Shown here: positions 1-7,203 of the stretch, piece by piece
How the letters are laid out: each line of letters opens with the position of its first letter
Position numbering within the stretch: the first letter of the stretch is position 1
Source of the DNA: SHLJ01 sp041618535
Lineage (GTDB): Bacteria; Bacteroidota; Bacteroidia; Flavobacteriales; Flavobacteriaceae
Assembly (NCBI GenBank): GCA_041618535.1
Contig: JBFKFP010000036.1
Location: 1 to 21,072 of the forward strand
Direction of reading: 5' to 3'
Length of the DNA: 21,072 nt
Notes under the pieces: generated by a model
What the model saw: only the letters and a program-made list of their open reading frames with translations
What the model was told of the DNA's origin: nothing
Database searches by the model: none
Translations under genes and position numbers: made by a program

Positions 1-566
1 ACCAAAACTTTACTTCCCTTCACCTTCTCAATTTCCTCCTCAACAATCAGCTTTGCATCGGTTATATAGGTGAAATCGCCAAAGCGAAAACCGAATATCT
101 CCAGCGTATTGTGCCTTACATTAACCGGGGTGACCTCTAATCCTTTTAGTTTGAAAGGGCGGTCTGTAATCTCAATAGGGTTGACTGAGGGAGCTCCCGG
201 ATATTTGTTTTCGGTGTCAAACACATAATCAAAACGTCTTTTAATAGCCTCTAGTACCCTTTTGTGAGCATAAATAGGCATATCACCCTGCCTGAATACA
301 AAGGGCCTTATATCGTCCAAACCGGCAACATGATCGCTATGCTCATGAGTGAATATTATGCCATCGAGATGTTCACAGCCCGCTCTCAGCATCTGGTATC
401 TGAAATCAGGGCCACAATCAACCACATAGCAGGCGTCCTCCCATTCAACCATCACCGAAACCCTTAGCCGTCTGTCACGGTCATCACCACTCATACATAC
501 GGGATGATCGCTTCCAATAACAGGAATCCCCTGAGATGTTCCAGTTCCTAAAAAGGTGACTATCAT
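1..566 (-). CDS. MBL-fold metallo-hydrolase, PhnP-like (3' end outside window)
   Basis: Read on the minus strand from the ATG at 566, the frame stays open to the window edge, giving about 188 residues. The N-terminus MIVTFLGTGTSQGIPVIG is the usual opening beta-strand of PhnP-like metallo-beta-lactamase-fold enzymes. The metal-binding HxHxDH motif is THEHSDHVAG, with histidines and aspartate at residues 74-79. A later stretch (VRHNTLEIFGFRFGDFTYITD) supplies the next histidine and aspartate expected in the fold. Family members bind two metal ions and hydrolyse phosphodiesters, as in the cyclic ribose phosphate diesterase PhnP. The substrate here is unknown. The C-terminal metal ligands lie outside the window. 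It is divergent from pntAA. The fold assignment is secure and the substrate is not. Confidence 0.9.
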   Translation of the reverse strand, partial: MIVTFLGTGTSQGIPVIGSDHPVCMSGDDRDRRLRVSVMVEWEDACYVVDCGPDFRYQMLRAGCEHLDGIIFTHEHSDHVAGLDDIRPFVFRQGDMPIYAHKRVLEAIKRRFDYVFDTENKYPGAPSVNPIEITDRPFKLKGLEVTPVNVRHNTLEIFGFRFGDFTYITDAKLIVEEEIEKVKGSKVL

Positions 567-816
567 ATGATTAAATTAAATTTCAGCTGAAAATCTGTAT
601 CATACGGTTAATGGGTGCCGATCAACTGAAATATGACCCTCTTGACGTTTAATATGTGATTTCACCTATAAAATAAATAGCTTTCTGTTCAGAATAATAT
701 TATAAAATAAGTTCTTCAGAAAAAAAAGATATCAAATTCACAAAAGGTGATATTTGTCAAATTTCATTCACAAATTTAATCTTAAATTTACACACCTTCG
801 TAAATAAAATTCAATT
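567..816. promoter_or_regulatory. Divergent intergenic region upstream of pntAA
   Basis: This 250-bp AT-rich region separates the minus-strand hydrolase from the transhydrogenase operon. TAAATTTA at 783-790 is a 7/8 match to the Bacteroidota -7 box and lies 26 bp before the pntAA ATG. TTTG at 753-756 could be the -33 element, but the 26-bp spacer is longer than usual. ATTCACAAA occurs twice (736-744 and 766-774), exactly 30 bp apart. CAAATTCAC (733-741) forms an imperfect inverted repeat with GTGATATTTG (747-756). I see no open reading frame of note here. Confidence 0.35.
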
Positions 817-1935
817 ATGACCATTGGCATTTTAAAAGAAACTCAAAAGGGTGAAACCCGAGTTGCCATCTCCCCGAACATCGCCAAGCAACTTATCGAT
901 AAGAACTTTAACATTATCGTTGAAGATGATGCAGGGGAAAAGGCATCGTTCAAGAATTCAGATTACCGTAATATCGGAGCAAAGATTGAAAAACGCGGAG
1001 TGGTTTTCAAAGAATCAGATGTCCTGCTCAAAATCAATCCATTTGATGATGACGACCTCAAATTGGTTAATGAGGGTCAGATCCTGATCAGTCAGCTCTT
1101 TCACAAATCAAATCCTGAGTTGATCAGGGCAATTGCTGAATCTGGGGTCTCGGCATTTTCGCTCGATGCCATGCCCAGGATTTCCAGGGCACAGGATATG
1201 GACGTCCTGAGCTCACAAAGTAATTTGGCTGGTTATAAAGCTGTTATTAGAGGGGCATATGAGATGAAAAAGATATTGCCTCTCATGATGACTGCCGCCG
1301 GTACGATAACTCCCGCGAGAGTGCTCGTGTTCGGAGTAGGTGTAGCCGGTCTTCAGGCCATTGCAACAGCGAGACGCCTCGGTGCAATTGTAGAGGCTAC
1401 AGATATAAGGCCCGAGACTAAGGAACAAACAGAGTCACTGGGTGCTAAGTTTATAGAGGTAGAAGGCAACGGGGATGATGAAGCCAGCGTTTATGCCAGG
1501 GTTGCTTCTGAGGAATATGCGAGAAAACAGCGTGAAGCTGTCGAATCTTCCTTGTTAAAAGCAGATCTCATTATAACAACTGCCATGGTTCCGGGGCGTA
1601 AATCTCCTATTCTGATCACCGAGGAACAAGTTCATAAGATGAAGAACGGCGCCGTTATTATCGACCTGGCAGCCTCCCAGGGAGGCAATTGTGAATTGAG
1701 TAAGATGAATAAGGAAATTTTTGTGAATGGTGTAAAGATAATTGGCACTACAATAGCTCCTGAGAGTGTTTCTACCAACGCCAGTGAATTATTTGGCAAG
1801 AACATGTACAACTTCATTATCCACCTGACCGACGAGAATGAATTTAAATGGGATATGGAAGATGAAATAACAAAGGAAACTCTTATTGTACATTATGGTA
1901 AGATCAGACAAAACGGAAAAACCCAAACTGTATGA
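817..1935 (+). CDS. pntAA: NAD(P) transhydrogenase subunit alpha, part 1 (NAD-binding domain I)
   Basis: This is the soluble NAD(H)-binding domain of proton-translocating transhydrogenase, which drives reduction of NADP+ by NADH using the proton gradient. The 372-residue protein opens with MTIGILKETQKGETRVAISP, the signature of the alanine dehydrogenase/PNT N-terminal domain. The Rossmann motif GVGVAG is at residues 173-178 within VLVFGVGVAGLQAIATARRLG, followed by ATDIRPE. Length is normal for the split form of the alpha subunit, in which domain I is a separate polypeptide. The stop overlaps the pntAB start by 4 bp (ATGA at 1932-1935), so the genes are probably translationally coupled. The ATG is preceded by AT-rich sequence without a Shine-Dalgarno, which is normal in Bacteroidota. 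Confidence 0.95.
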   Translation: MTIGILKETQKGETRVAISPNIAKQLIDKNFNIIVEDDAGEKASFKNSDYRNIGAKIEKRGVVFKESDVLLKINPFDDDDLKLVNEGQILISQLFHKSNPELIRAIAESGVSAFSLDAMPRISRAQDMDVLSSQSNLAGYKAVIRGAYEMKKILPLMMTAAGTITPARVLVFGVGVAGLQAIATARRLGAIVEATDIRPETKEQTESLGAKFIEVEGNGDDEASVYARVASEEYARKQREAVESSLLKADLIITTAMVPGRKSPILITEEQVHKMKNGAVIIDLAASQGGNCELSKMNKEIFVNGVKIIGTTIAPESVSTNASELFGKNMYNFIIHLTDENEFKWDMEDEITKETLIVHYGKIRQNGKTQTV

Positions 1936-2240
1936 CCGACATAATAGATTTTGTAAAGGACAACCTTGAACTGATTTACATTCTGATATTGGTAATTTTT
2001 ATCGGTGTCGAGGTAATTAAAAATATTCCTGCTGTGTTGCATACCCCACTCATGTCAGGGGCCAATGCCCTGAGCGGTGTGGTTATTGTTGGCGCCATCC
2101 TCGTCCTGTTAAATGCCGAACCCGATAATTATCTCGCCCTCGGCCTTGGTTTTATTGCAGTGGTTCTGGGAATAATAAACGTGGTTGGCGGATTTGCCGT
2201 GACCAATCGCATGTTACAAATGTTTAAAAAGAAAAAATGA
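1932..2240 (+). CDS. pntAB: NAD(P) transhydrogenase subunit alpha, part 2 (membrane)
   Basis: This 102-residue membrane protein carries the alpha-side part of the proton channel (domain II). Three hydrophobic segments are visible, around residues 13-32 (LIYILILVIFIGVEVI), 44-62 (ALSGVVIVGAILVLLNA) and 68-92 (LALGLGFIAVVLGIINVVGG), followed by a short lysine-rich cytoplasmic end. It lies between pntAA and pntB and overlaps each by 4 bp (ATGA). This is the layout expected of the three-polypeptide transhydrogenase, in which the E. coli-type PntA is split in two. Length and topology fit the family. Confidence 0.94.
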   Translation: MTDIIDFVKDNLELIYILILVIFIGVEVIKNIPAVLHTPLMSGANALSGVVIVGAILVLLNAEPDNYLALGLGFIAVVLGIINVVGGFAVTNRMLQMFKKKK

Positions 2241-3625
2241 ATATATACCTCAGTATCGTTTACCTGATCTCTACAGTCACCTTCATTTACGGACTAAAAC
2301 TACTTGGACATCCAGAAACTGCAAAAAGGGGAAATCTTATCGCCGCCGGAGGCATGGGGTTCGCCATCCTGGGAACAATTCTTTTACATGAATTTGAAGT
2401 ACAGCCGTTAATCTATGTATTGATTGGAACCGCGATTGCGATAGGTGGAATTATTGGTTACCTGATCGCGATCCAGGTAAAAATGACCAAAATGCCGGAG
2501 CTGGTATCCCTCTTTAATGGTTTCGGAGGGGCAAGTGCTGCCTTGATCGGACTGGTGGAATTCGGTCAAAATGATGGGGCAATTACCCAGATTGTGACTA
2601 TTGTAGCTGCCATTGCCATCGGAAGTCTGACATTTTCGGGAAGTATGATAGCGTGGGCAAAATTGAACGGGACCATGTGGAAGGACATTCGTCTTCCCAA
2701 ATATAATTTGATAAATAACCTGATCTTCGTAGGACTGATAGCCTATTCTGCGTTCATCGTTTTTAGTGGGTCAACAGGGTTTCTTCCCGTTGCTTTCCTC
2801 AGTTTGATAGGATTGACCTACGGCGTAATGCTGGTAATACCAATTGGTGGGGCCGATATGCCGGTTGTTATCTCTTTACTTAATTCGCTAACAGGTATCG
2901 CCGCAGCGGTCACCGGGGTCTTGTATGACAATATGGTTATGCTTGCCGGAGGTATTCTTGTGGGGTCAGCTGGTCTGATACTGACTTACGCCATGTGCGA
3001 TGCAATGAACAGGTCACTATTTAACGTGATGTTCGGGGCTTTTGGCGGAGGAGGAATCGATGAGAGCGGTGATACTCACGTAAAGGTGGCCGGAACGATA
3101 AAAAAGGCTACTACAAGTGATGTGGCCATATTGATGAACTATGCTGAACGGATCATATTCGTGCCTGGTTACGGATTGGCCGTGGCTCAGGCCCAACACG
3201 CTATTCACGAACTTGAACAACTCCTGGAGAATCGGGGAATTGAGGTGAAATATGCCATACATCCTGTGGCCGGGAGAATGCCAGGTCATATGAATGTTCT
3301 CCTGGCTGAGACCAATGTAGAATACGATAAGCTGGCGGAGATGGAGGACGTGAACCCTGAATTCCAGACTACTGACGTAGTTCTTGTCGTGGGAGCTAAC
3401 GATGTGGTGAATCCCGCTGCGCGTCATGACACTTCAAGCCCGATTTACGGTATGCCTATTCTGGATGTTGACCATGCACGTCAGATTATCGTTAATAAGA
3501 GAACGATGAATCCAGGATATGCGGGTATCGATAACGAGCTGTTTTACAACCAGAAAACCTCAATGCTTTTCGGGGATGCTAAAGCTACCATTGTTGATCT
3601 GATAAGCGAACTAAAGGGAATGTAG
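2237..3625 (+). CDS. pntB: NAD(P) transhydrogenase subunit beta
   Basis: This 462-residue protein has a hydrophobic N-terminal part (about residues 1-265, with many transmembrane helices of domain II). A soluble NADP(H)-binding domain III follows. Domain III shows its usual motifs in order: FVPGYGLAVAQAQ, HPVAGRMPGHMNVLLAE, VVGANDVVNPAA and KRTMNPGYAGIDNELF. With PntAA and PntAB it forms the inner-membrane transhydrogenase that makes NADPH at the expense of NADH and the proton gradient. Start and stop fit the family, and the start overlaps pntAB by 4 bp. No convincing U-tract terminator follows; the 118-bp gap holds only weak GC-rich hairpins near 3629-3665. Confidence 0.96.
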   Translation: MNIYLSIVYLISTVTFIYGLKLLGHPETAKRGNLIAAGGMGFAILGTILLHEFEVQPLIYVLIGTAIAIGGIIGYLIAIQVKMTKMPELVSLFNGFGGASAALIGLVEFGQNDGAITQIVTIVAAIAIGSLTFSGSMIAWAKLNGTMWKDIRLPKYNLINNLIFVGLIAYSAFIVFSGSTGFLPVAFLSLIGLTYGVMLVIPIGGADMPVVISLLNSLTGIAAAVTGVLYDNMVMLAGGILVGSAGLILTYAMCDAMNRSLFNVMFGAFGGGGIDESGDTHVKVAGTIKKATTSDVAILMNYAERIIFVPGYGLAVAQAQHAIHELEQLLENRGIEVKYAIHPVAGRMPGHMNVLLAETNVEYDKLAEMEDVNPEFQTTDVVLVVGANDVVNPAARHDTSSPIYGMPILDVDHARQIIVNKRTMNPGYAGIDNELFYNQKTSMLFGDAKATIVDLISELKGM

Positions 3626-3684
3626 GCGATTTACCCGCCGGGATGCCTTTCATCGGTCTTAATATCCTAAATAACTGCAAAATT

Positions 3685-3715
3685 TTTCGCGGTAGTCTCG
3701 TTTTTAATACCTTTG
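3685..3715 (+). promoter_or_regulatory. Predicted Bacteroidota sigma-A promoter for the 484-residue protein gene
   Basis: TACCTTTG at 3708-3715 is a perfect TAnnTTTG -7 box, 28 bp upstream of the ATG at 3744. A weak -33-like TTTC at 3685-3688 lies 19 bp upstream. This suggests the gene has its own promoter and is not simply part of the pnt operon. Confidence 0.5.
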
Positions 3716-3743
3716 CATCAAACATCAATTCCAACTCTTTACC

Positions 3744-5198
3744 ATGGAGATCACGTTGAAAGGTGACAAAGATTTTGATAACATTCCTTCCATAAAGCAG
3801 AAGGCACTTCGCATCAACCTCAATGAGCATATTTATGGGACTTTCGCAGAGATAGGGGCAGGACAGGAAACCGTGCGTCAGTTTTTTAGGGCTGGTGGTG
3901 GTTCAGGAACTATCGCTAAAGCGATGTCTGCCTACGACAAGGACTTCAGCGACTCCATATATGGTCATGAAAGCGACGGTCGTTATGTTACTGAGTCCAG
4001 GTTGAAGAAAATGCTCAATCATGAGATCAATCTCATAGAAGACCGCATAAGCCGAATCAAGCATCCTGACAAGATCTTCTTTACCTACGCCAATACTGTC
4101 GCAACTATCGATTTTGCGAAGCGATATAAAGGTCATGGTTGGGTTGGTATCAAGTACCAGATAGAAGCTTACCAGGAGTATAACGAGATAATACTCCATA
4201 TCCGATTCCGGGAGAATGACGCGAGGCTCCAGCAGGAAACTCTCGGTATCCTGGGAACAAACCTTATTTACGGGGCATTCTATAAATATAATGAACCCAA
4301 GAAATTATTGCGTTATCTCTACGACCACCTGGACCAGGACCAGATCGAGATCGATACCATTAACTTTTCAGGACCACTCTTTGAGGATGTGGATAATAGA
4401 TTGATGAGTCTGCAACTGGTTCGAAATGGGATGACGGATGCCGTGATGTTTTCGCCTGATGGAAACAACGTTCTGCCTGCAGGAGTTCTTTATAAGAAGA
4501 ATATACTCGCCTTAAGGGGAAGTTTCAGGCCGGTAACCCAGGTGAATATGGATATGTACGAGCGCTCGCTCGAGATGTTCATGAAGGAGACAAGGGTAAA
4601 TCCGGAAAAAACTCAGGTGGTATTCGAGATCACTCTGTCAAACCTGAGAGCGGAAGGTGAGATAGACGAACAGGATTTTATGGACAGGGCGAAACTGCTT
4701 TGCTCGCTTGGTCAGACTGTCCTGATCTCTAATTTCAAAGAATATTACAGGCTTGTTGAATATTTTTCCCAATACACAAAGAACAGGATGGGTCTTGCTA
4801 TGGGTGTTAACAACCTGGTCGAGATTTTCGATGAGAAATACTACAGGCACCTCAGCGGCGGTATTCTTGAGGCCTTCGGGAAGCTATTCTTTAAAGATCT
4901 GAGGGTTTATCTCTATCCTATGCAAGATGAGAACAACGGCATAATAACCAGCGAGAATTTGAAGGTTCACCCCCGGATGAAAGAGCTTTACAAATTTTTT
5001 AAATACAATGGAAAGGTTGTAGATATCACCAATTACAATCCGAATATTCTCACAATATTCTCAAGAACTGTATTGAAAATGATATCTGAAGGCAAGGAAG
5101 GCTGGGACGAAATGCTTCCGAAGGGGATTGCTGAAATAATCAAGAAACAAAGCCTGTTTGGTTGTGAGACCGAAGAGGTTCTTCATAAAGACGAATAA
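3744..5198 (+). CDS. Conserved protein of unknown function, 484 aa
   Basis: I do not recognise a characterised domain. The protein is soluble, has no signal peptide or membrane segment, and mixes charged and aromatic residues as a globular cytoplasmic protein would. It has a glycine-rich stretch (FFRAGGGSGTIAKAMSAYDK, residues about 47-66) and several highly patterned blocks, such as YANTVATIDFAKRYKGHGWVG and RGSFRPVTQVNMDMYERSLE. I recall that similar long proteins in flavobacteria and cyanobacteria carry database names such as nicotinate-nucleotide adenylyltransferase or TonB-dependent receptor. Neither is supported here: I see no HxGH or ISSTxxR nucleotidyltransferase motif and no beta-barrel or plug. 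It sits 118 bp after pntB with its own promoter and a strong terminator at its stop. Any link to NAD(P) metabolism is inference from position only. Confidence 0.88.
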   Translation: MEITLKGDKDFDNIPSIKQKALRINLNEHIYGTFAEIGAGQETVRQFFRAGGGSGTIAKAMSAYDKDFSDSIYGHESDGRYVTESRLKKMLNHEINLIEDRISRIKHPDKIFFTYANTVATIDFAKRYKGHGWVGIKYQIEAYQEYNEIILHIRFRENDARLQQETLGILGTNLIYGAFYKYNEPKKLLRYLYDHLDQDQIEIDTINFSGPLFEDVDNRLMSLQLVRNGMTDAVMFSPDGNNVLPAGVLYKKNILALRGSFRPVTQVNMDMYERSLEMFMKETRVNPEKTQVVFEITLSNLRAEGEIDEQDFMDRAKLLCSLGQTVLISNFKEYYRLVEYFSQYTKNRMGLAMGVNNLVEIFDEKYYRHLSGGILEAFGKLFFKDLRVYLYPMQDENNGIITSENLKVHPRMKELYKFFKYNGKVVDITNYNPNILTIFSRTVLKMISEGKEGWDEMLPKGIAEIIKKQSLFGCETEEVLHKDE

Positions 5199-5227
5199 AA
5201 AAAAACGACCGCTGGTCGTTTTTTTTT
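5197..5227. terminator. Bidirectional intrinsic terminator
   Basis: A perfect hairpin has stem ACGACC (5205-5210) and GGTCGT (5214-5219) with loop GCT. It is flanked by eight A on the left and eight T on the right, so it works as a Rho-independent terminator on both strands. It lies between convergent genes and overlaps both stop codons (TAA at 5196-5198 on plus, TAA at 5228-5226 on minus). Confidence 0.9.
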
Positions 5228-5681
5228 ATTCTTCTAGAATTTGAGCGGCATGATCTTTTGTCTTTACCTTATCAATCACCCGTTCTACTTTTCCATCCTG
5301 GTTAAAAATAAAGGTCTTCCGATGAATACCGTCATACACCTTGCCCATAAATTTCTTCTCACCCCAAACACCAAAGGCCTCTATAACTGTTTTCTCAACA
5401 TCGGCCAACAAAGGAAAAGGGAAAGCATATTTATCCTTGAAGTTGGACTGTTTCTTTTCGGTATCGGCGCTTACACCAAGTAGTGAATAGCCCTGTTTCT
5501 TGAGTTCGGAATAATGATCTCTCAGATCACAGGCCTCTGCCGTACAACCCGGGGTATTGGCTTTAGGGTAGAAGAATACCACAAGTTTCTGGCCTTCATA
5601 ATCCCTTAGCCTGACAGGATTACCTGCTTCGTCATTAACGGTTACATCTGGAATTCGATCACCAATTTTTAAAGTATTCAT
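5226..5681 (-). CDS. bcp: Peroxiredoxin, Bcp/PrxQ family (thioredoxin-dependent thiol peroxidase)
   Basis: The protein reduces hydrogen peroxide and organic hydroperoxides using thioredoxin. With the start at the ATG at 5681 it has 151 residues and begins MNTLKIGDRIPDVTVND, like other Bcp proteins. An in-frame ATG at 5690 would add three residues (MQA) and is less like the family. The active site FFYPKANTPGCTAEACDLRD carries the peroxidatic cysteine (Cys46) and the Bcp-type resolving cysteine five residues later (Cys51). Downstream blocks LLGVSADTEKKQSNFKDKY, FPFPLLAD and HRKTFIF are also family features. It is divergent from the endonuclease III gene over a short gap with back-to-back promoters, and convergent with the 484-residue protein gene across a shared terminator. 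Confidence 0.95.
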   Translation of the reverse strand: MNTLKIGDRIPDVTVNDEAGNPVRLRDYEGQKLVVFFYPKANTPGCTAEACDLRDHYSELKKQGYSLLGVSADTEKKQSNFKDKYAFPFPLLADVEKTVIEAFGVWGEKKFMGKVYDGIHRKTFIFNQDGKVERVIDKVKTKDHAAQILEE

Positions 5682-5684
5682 AGC

Positions 5685-5713
5685 TTGCATTTTTGAATAG
5701 AATGTTATTTTTG
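5685..5713 (+). promoter_or_regulatory. Predicted Bacteroidota promoter for nth
   Basis: TATTTTTG at 5706-5713 is a perfect -7 box, and TTG at 5685-5687 is a -33 element at 18 bp spacing. The nth ATG follows 20 bp later. The -33 element lies just outside the preferred bcp start at 5681. Confidence 0.5.
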
Positions 5714-5725
5714 AACTTTAGCAGC

Positions 5726-5733
5726 CAAAAGTA
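5726..5733 (-). promoter_or_regulatory. Predicted -7 box for bcp
   Basis: On the minus strand this reads TACTTTTG, a perfect TAnnTTTG, about 45 bp before the bcp start. I see no good -33 partner within the usual spacing. It overlaps the immediate upstream of the divergent nth gene and ends at the base before its ATG. Confidence 0.35.
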
Positions 5734-6375
5734 ATGACTAAAGCCGAGAAAGTAGATTTCATTATTAAAACTTTAGGAAAATTATATCCGGAAACCCCTA
5801 TCCCACTCCGTCATAAAGATCCATATACTCTATTGATAGCGGTGGTCTTGTCGGCCCAAAGCACCGATGCAAAGGTGAATGAGATCACACCTGTTCTTTT
5901 CGCCAGGGCAAACAATCCTTACGACATGGTAAAGCTTAGTGTTGAGGAGATCAGGGAGATCATCAAACCGGTTGGCCTTTCACCCATGAAAAGCAAGGGG
6001 ATTCATGGTTTATCACATATTTTGATCGAAAAGCATGACGGACAGGTGCCTGCTGATTTCGAAGCTCTTGAGGCACTGCCAGCGGTTGGGCATAAAACCG
6101 CCAGCGTAGTCATGTCGCAGGCATTTGGTATCCCAGCTTTTCCTGTCGATACTCATATTCACCGCCTGATGTACAGATGGGGACTGAGTTCGGGTAAGAA
6201 TGTGGTTCAAACGGAAAAAGATGCCAAACGATTATTCCCTGAAGAACTATGGAATAAGTTGCATCTTCAGATCATCTATTACGGACGTGAATATTCCCCT
6301 GCGAGAGGCTGGGATTTGGAAAAGGATATAATAACGAAAACCGTGGGGCGGAAATCCCTTTTAAGAAAGGCCTAA
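5734..6375 (+). CDS. nth: Endonuclease III-like DNA glycosylase/AP lyase without an Fe-S cluster
   Basis: This base-excision repair enzyme removes oxidised pyrimidines and cuts abasic sites. The 213-residue protein shows the helix-hairpin-helix LPAVGHKTASVV (residues 115-126), with the catalytic lysine at Lys121. The GPD loop FPVDTHIHRLMYRWGL follows, with the catalytic aspartate at Asp139. These match Lys120 and Asp138 of E. coli Nth. The C-terminus, where E. coli-type enzymes carry the C-x6-C-x2-C-x5-C [4Fe-4S] loop, reads YYGREYSPARGWDLEKDII and then TKTVGRKSLL. The whole protein contains no cysteine, so no cluster can be bound. I believe this cluster-less form recurs in flavobacteria, but I cannot verify that here. 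The catalytic core appears intact, so the enzyme is probably active. Confidence 0.94.
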   Translation: MTKAEKVDFIIKTLGKLYPETPIPLRHKDPYTLLIAVVLSAQSTDAKVNEITPVLFARANNPYDMVKLSVEEIREIIKPVGLSPMKSKGIHGLSHILIEKHDGQVPADFEALEALPAVGHKTASVVMSQAFGIPAFPVDTHIHRLMYRWGLSSGKNVVQTEKDAKRLFPEELWNKLHLQIIYYGREYSPARGWDLEKDIITKTVGRKSLLRKA

Positions 6376-6381
6376 AACAAA

Positions 6382-6403
6382 AGCTCCGATTTTCATCGGA
6401 GCT
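6382..6403. terminator. Hairpin downstream of nth
   Basis: A perfect 9-bp stem AGCTCCGAT / ATCGGAGCT with loop TTTC begins 6 nt after the nth stop. The A-rich flank is on the left (AAAACAA), so the U-tract appears only in a minus-strand transcript. On the plus strand the hairpin is followed by GTCGCC. It may therefore stop read-through from the sigma-factor gene, or act as a 3' processing or stability hairpin for nth mRNA. Confidence 0.55.
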
Positions 6404-6615
6404 GTCGCCAAAGTTTAGTTTAGAAGCGCTTCAAACTTTAATTTATTACAATTTATAACACTTAAAGCCTGAGAGTAACTTAGAAGAAAATTAACCGTTT
6501 CTTCTTTCGGTTTTAGGGTTTTAGAATGTTTAAAGTTCTTAGTGTAAAGTTTTGCCATTTAACTTTTTTTAGGTTTGACTTAAAGCTAAAACGGGGCAAA
6601 ACCATGTTTATTGTA
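6404..6615. other. AT-rich spacer between convergent nth and sigma-factor genes
   Basis: This stretch of about 210 bp has no credible coding frame. It holds short inverted pairs: AAAGTTT (6410-6416) with AAACTTT (6433-6439), and AACCG (6493-6497) with CGGTT (6508-6512), the latter followed by a T-rich run. These could form weak terminators. I see nothing else in it. Confidence 0.4.
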
Positions 6616-7200
6616 TCAATTTGTTAAAATTATATTATGCTTATCTATTACTTTCCTGAGGTTGATTAGTGCGTAACGCATTCTTCCCAGGGCCGTATTG
6701 ATGCTTACACCGGTACATTCTGATATCTCCTTAAAGCTCATATCCTTGTACATACGCATCTTTAGAACCTGTTTCTGATCTTCAGGAAGTTCTTCTATCA
6801 AACGCCTTACATCTTCCTCTACCTGGTTCTTAATAATTTGTTTTTCAGCGTTCAGACCGGTGTCGCTGATCACAGAAAAAATATTGAATTCATCTGTATT
6901 ATCAAATTTCGGCATACGGTTGTTCTTACGGAAGTGATCTATTACCAGGTTGTGAGCAATACGCATGATCCAGGGTAGAAATTTACCCTCCTCATTGTAT
7001 TTTCCCAACTTTAGGGTACGAATCACTTTGATGAATGTGTCCTGAAAAATGTCTTCTGTCACATCCCGGTCGTAAACCTTGGAATAAATAAAACTGTAAA
7101 TTTTTTGCTTGTGTCTTTCGATGAGAACGGCTAAGGCCTGTTCATCACCTTCAATGTAGCTGGATACCAAAACAGCATCTGGGATCAGTTCTCGATTCAT
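6616..7200 (-). CDS. RNA polymerase sigma factor, sigma-70 family (ECF-like)
   Basis: This is an alternative sigma factor with only regions 2 and 4. Region 2 spans about residues 20-95 and includes DRDVTEDIFQDTFIKVIR and FLPWIMRIAHNLVIDHFRK. Region 4 covers about 125-185, with the helix-turn-helix MSFKEISECTGVSINTALGR. Length (194 residues) is normal for ECF factors. I prefer the ATG at 7200 (MNRELIPDAVLV) over the in-frame ATG at 7206 (MIMNREL), because homologs I recall start about four residues before LIPDA. No anti-sigma gene is adjacent. The gene is divergent from uvrA and has a strong promoter about 110 bp upstream. Its mRNA leader includes a long inverted repeat that reaches the start codon. 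Its regulon cannot be inferred from this window. Confidence 0.93.
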   Translation of the reverse strand: MNRELIPDAVLVSSYIEGDEQALAVLIERHKQKIYSFIYSKVYDRDVTEDIFQDTFIKVIRTLKLGKYNEEGKFLPWIMRIAHNLVIDHFRKNNRMPKFDNTDEFNIFSVISDTGLNAEKQIIKNQVEEDVRRLIEELPEDQKQVLKMRMYKDMSFKEISECTGVSINTALGRMRYALINLRKVIDKHNIILTN

Positions 7201-7203
7201 AAT

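Noticed and set aside
264..467. 67-codon plus-strand frame inside the MBL hydrolase gene
   Set aside because: It lies antisense to a clear metallo-hydrolase with an intact HxHxDH motif.
3017..3427. 136-codon minus-strand frame within pntB
   Set aside because: It is antisense to the conserved NADP-binding domain of PntB and resembles no protein.
3744..5198. Calling the 484-aa protein a nicotinate-nucleotide adenylyltransferase
   Set aside because: No HxGH or ISSTxxR motif is visible; the name would rest on recalled database labels only.
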